Part shown: one piece after another, positions 22,580-23,410 of the stretch
Numbering within the stretch: position 1 is the first letter of the stretch
Layout: each line of letters opens with the position of its first letter
From: Leptofilum sp050292445
Lineage (GTDB): Bacteria; Chloroflexota; Anaerolineae; Promineifilales; Promineifilaceae
Reading direction: 5' to 3'
NCBI GenBank assembly: GCA_050292445.1
Contig: JBNKLQ010000073.1
Location: 1-23,410 of the forward strand
DNA length: 23,410 nucleotides
Notes under the pieces: generated by a model
What the model saw: the letters and a program-made list of their open reading frames with translations, nothing else
What the model was told of the DNA's origin: nothing
Database searches by the model: none
Translations under genes and position numbers: made by a program

Positions 22580-23335
22580 GTGAGAGGAAGTCTAACCATA
22601 TCCATGCCTGCCTTCAATGAGGCAGATAATATTCCCGGAATGGTGGCCGATGTGCTGCGTGTTGTGCCCCGTTTGGCCGATGAGTTTGAGATTATTGTGG
22701 TGGATGATGGCAGTCGGGATGAAACGGCCGTTGTTACCCAAACGCTCGCCGCCCAACATCCCGAACTGAAATTGGTGCAGCATGAGGAGAATAAGGGGTA
22801 TGGAACGGCCGTCCTCACCGGGCTCACCCATGCCAGCAAAGAACTCGTCTTTTTCACCGACGCCGACCGCCAGTTTGATTTGTCCGAAATTGAAAAACTG
22901 TTGGCCCACATCGAAACGGCCGATTTGGTGGTAGGCTATCGCCAGCCGCGCCGCGATCCTTTTATGCGCCGCCTGAATGGCAAGGGGTGGAGCTGGCTGG
23001 TGACGCTGCTGTTTGGCTACACCGCCCGCGACATCGACTGCGCCTTCAAGCTGATGCGCCGCAGCGTTGTCGAGCAGTTGCAAGATGAGATTACCTCCGG
23101 CGGAGCGACCTTTAGCGCCGAATTTTTGGTGCGGGCCAAAAAGGCAGGCTTCAACATTAAAGAAGTGCCGCTGAGCGGGCACCGCCCACGTGTGGCGGGC
23201 AGTCCCACCGGAGCCAATCTACACGTCATTGCGCGGGCGTTTAAGGAACTGGTGCAGTTTCGCCAGGGACTCTGGCGAGAGGCAAAATTGGCCGTTAATT
23301 CTGAGGTGAAGTCTGAGCGGGGAACGGCCGTTTAA
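22580..23335 (+). CDS. Family 2 glycosyltransferase
   Basis: 251 residues from GTG 22580, chosen because CAGGAG stands six bases upstream and the first strand LTISMPAFNE follows at once. Upstream sequence back to 22484 overlaps the YbaK gene. GT-A fold motifs: PAFNE (10-14), VDDGS (41-45) and the metal-binding DAD (94-96) in FFTDADRQFD. Then TARDIDCAFKLMRR and HRPRVAGSPTG, typical of dolichyl/polyprenyl-phosphate mannosyl- or glucosyltransferase-like members. No membrane helix is present, so it is likely cytoplasmic or peripheral. Acceptor unknown. It carries ACGGCCGT three times, the last one overlapping the stop region (23324-23331). Confidence 0.9.
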   Translation: MRGSLTISMPAFNEADNIPGMVADVLRVVPRLADEFEIIVVDDGSRDETAVVTQTLAAQHPELKLVQHEENKGYGTAVLTGLTHASKELVFFTDADRQFDLSEIEKLLAHIETADLVVGYRQPRRDPFMRRLNGKGWSWLVTLLFGYTARDIDCAFKLMRRSVVEQLQDEITSGGATFSAEFLVRAKKAGFNIKEVPLSGHRPRVAGSPTGANLHVIARAFKELVQFRQGLWREAKLAVNSEVKSERGTAV

Positions 23336-23340
23336 CTAAA

Positions 23341-23410
23341 CTACGCTTCTACCGGTTCATACTCCGCTACAATGGCCTGCACCTGGGCTACTTCCTCGGC
23401 CGACATGGGA
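23341..23410 (-). CDS. C-terminal end of an unidentified gene
   Basis: On the minus strand the frame ending at TAG 23341-23343 is open to the window edge and ends MSAEEVAQVQAIVAEYEPVEA. It is only about 23 residues, so no family can be named. It is convergent with the GT2 gene, whose stop is five bases away. Confidence 0.4.
   Translation of the reverse strand, partial: PMSAEEVAQVQAIVAEYEPVEA

Noticed and set aside
1..23410. tRNA, rRNA or riboswitch
   Set aside because: No cloverleaf, TPsiC-like box or recognised aptamer pattern was seen by eye. A covariance search was not possible.

Overview
The window (about 53-55% GC by eye) looks like chromosomal DNA of a Chloroflexota bacterium, probably Anaerolineae-like. 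That placement is an inference from the gene mix (CarD regulator beside a four-domain S1 protein, MoxR/DUF58/VWA genes with an ABC-2 exporter, DUF503, DUF2877, a bacterial translin) and from many dispersed hairpin repeats. No rRNA, tRNA, CRISPR array, transposase or phage gene was seen.

Layout. From the left edge to about 17.5 kb nearly every gene is on the minus strand. Reading in transcription order from the right: a secreted or membrane protein with a GATase1-like fold (15083-17536); an ABC ATPase with two ABC-2 permeases (12142-14955); a DUF4175-like membrane protein with a Gly/Gln-rich tail (10423-12066); a small NTF2-like membrane protein (9579-10223); a MoxR AAA ATPase (8522-9514); a DUF58 protein (7488-8414); a CarD-family regulator (6830-7372); ribosomal protein S1 (5490-6776); an OLD-like AAA ATPase with a frameshifted TOPRIM-like partner (3374-5264); a BatA-like VWA membrane protein (1468-3369); and two small membrane proteins, the last frameshifted and running off the left edge. 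The ABC, DUF4175-like, MoxR, DUF58, VWA and GATase-like proteins look like one cell-envelope module. It is interrupted by the housekeeping pair carD-rpsA and by the ATPase/TOPRIM pair, which resembles two-gene phage-defence systems.

The right part (17.7-23.4 kb) has mixed orientation: DUF503 (-), DUF4230 (+), a minimal FAD oxidoreductase (-), a small membrane protein (+), a translin-family protein (-), DUF2877 (-), YbaK/EbsC deacylase (+), a GT2 glycosyltransferase (+) and the tail of one more gene (-).

Two sequence-scale features stand out. First, the palindrome ACGGCCGT (often AACGGCCGTT) occurs 38 times by hand count, against roughly 0.4-0.5 expected by chance. It occurs within genes in all three reading frames and also builds a terminator, much like cyanobacterial HIP1. 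Second, almost every intergenic gap carries an inverted repeat from one of several dispersed families, and one such repeat appears to be embedded in frame inside the DUF58 gene. Two genes carry apparent single-base frameshifts, which may be sequencing errors or real decay.
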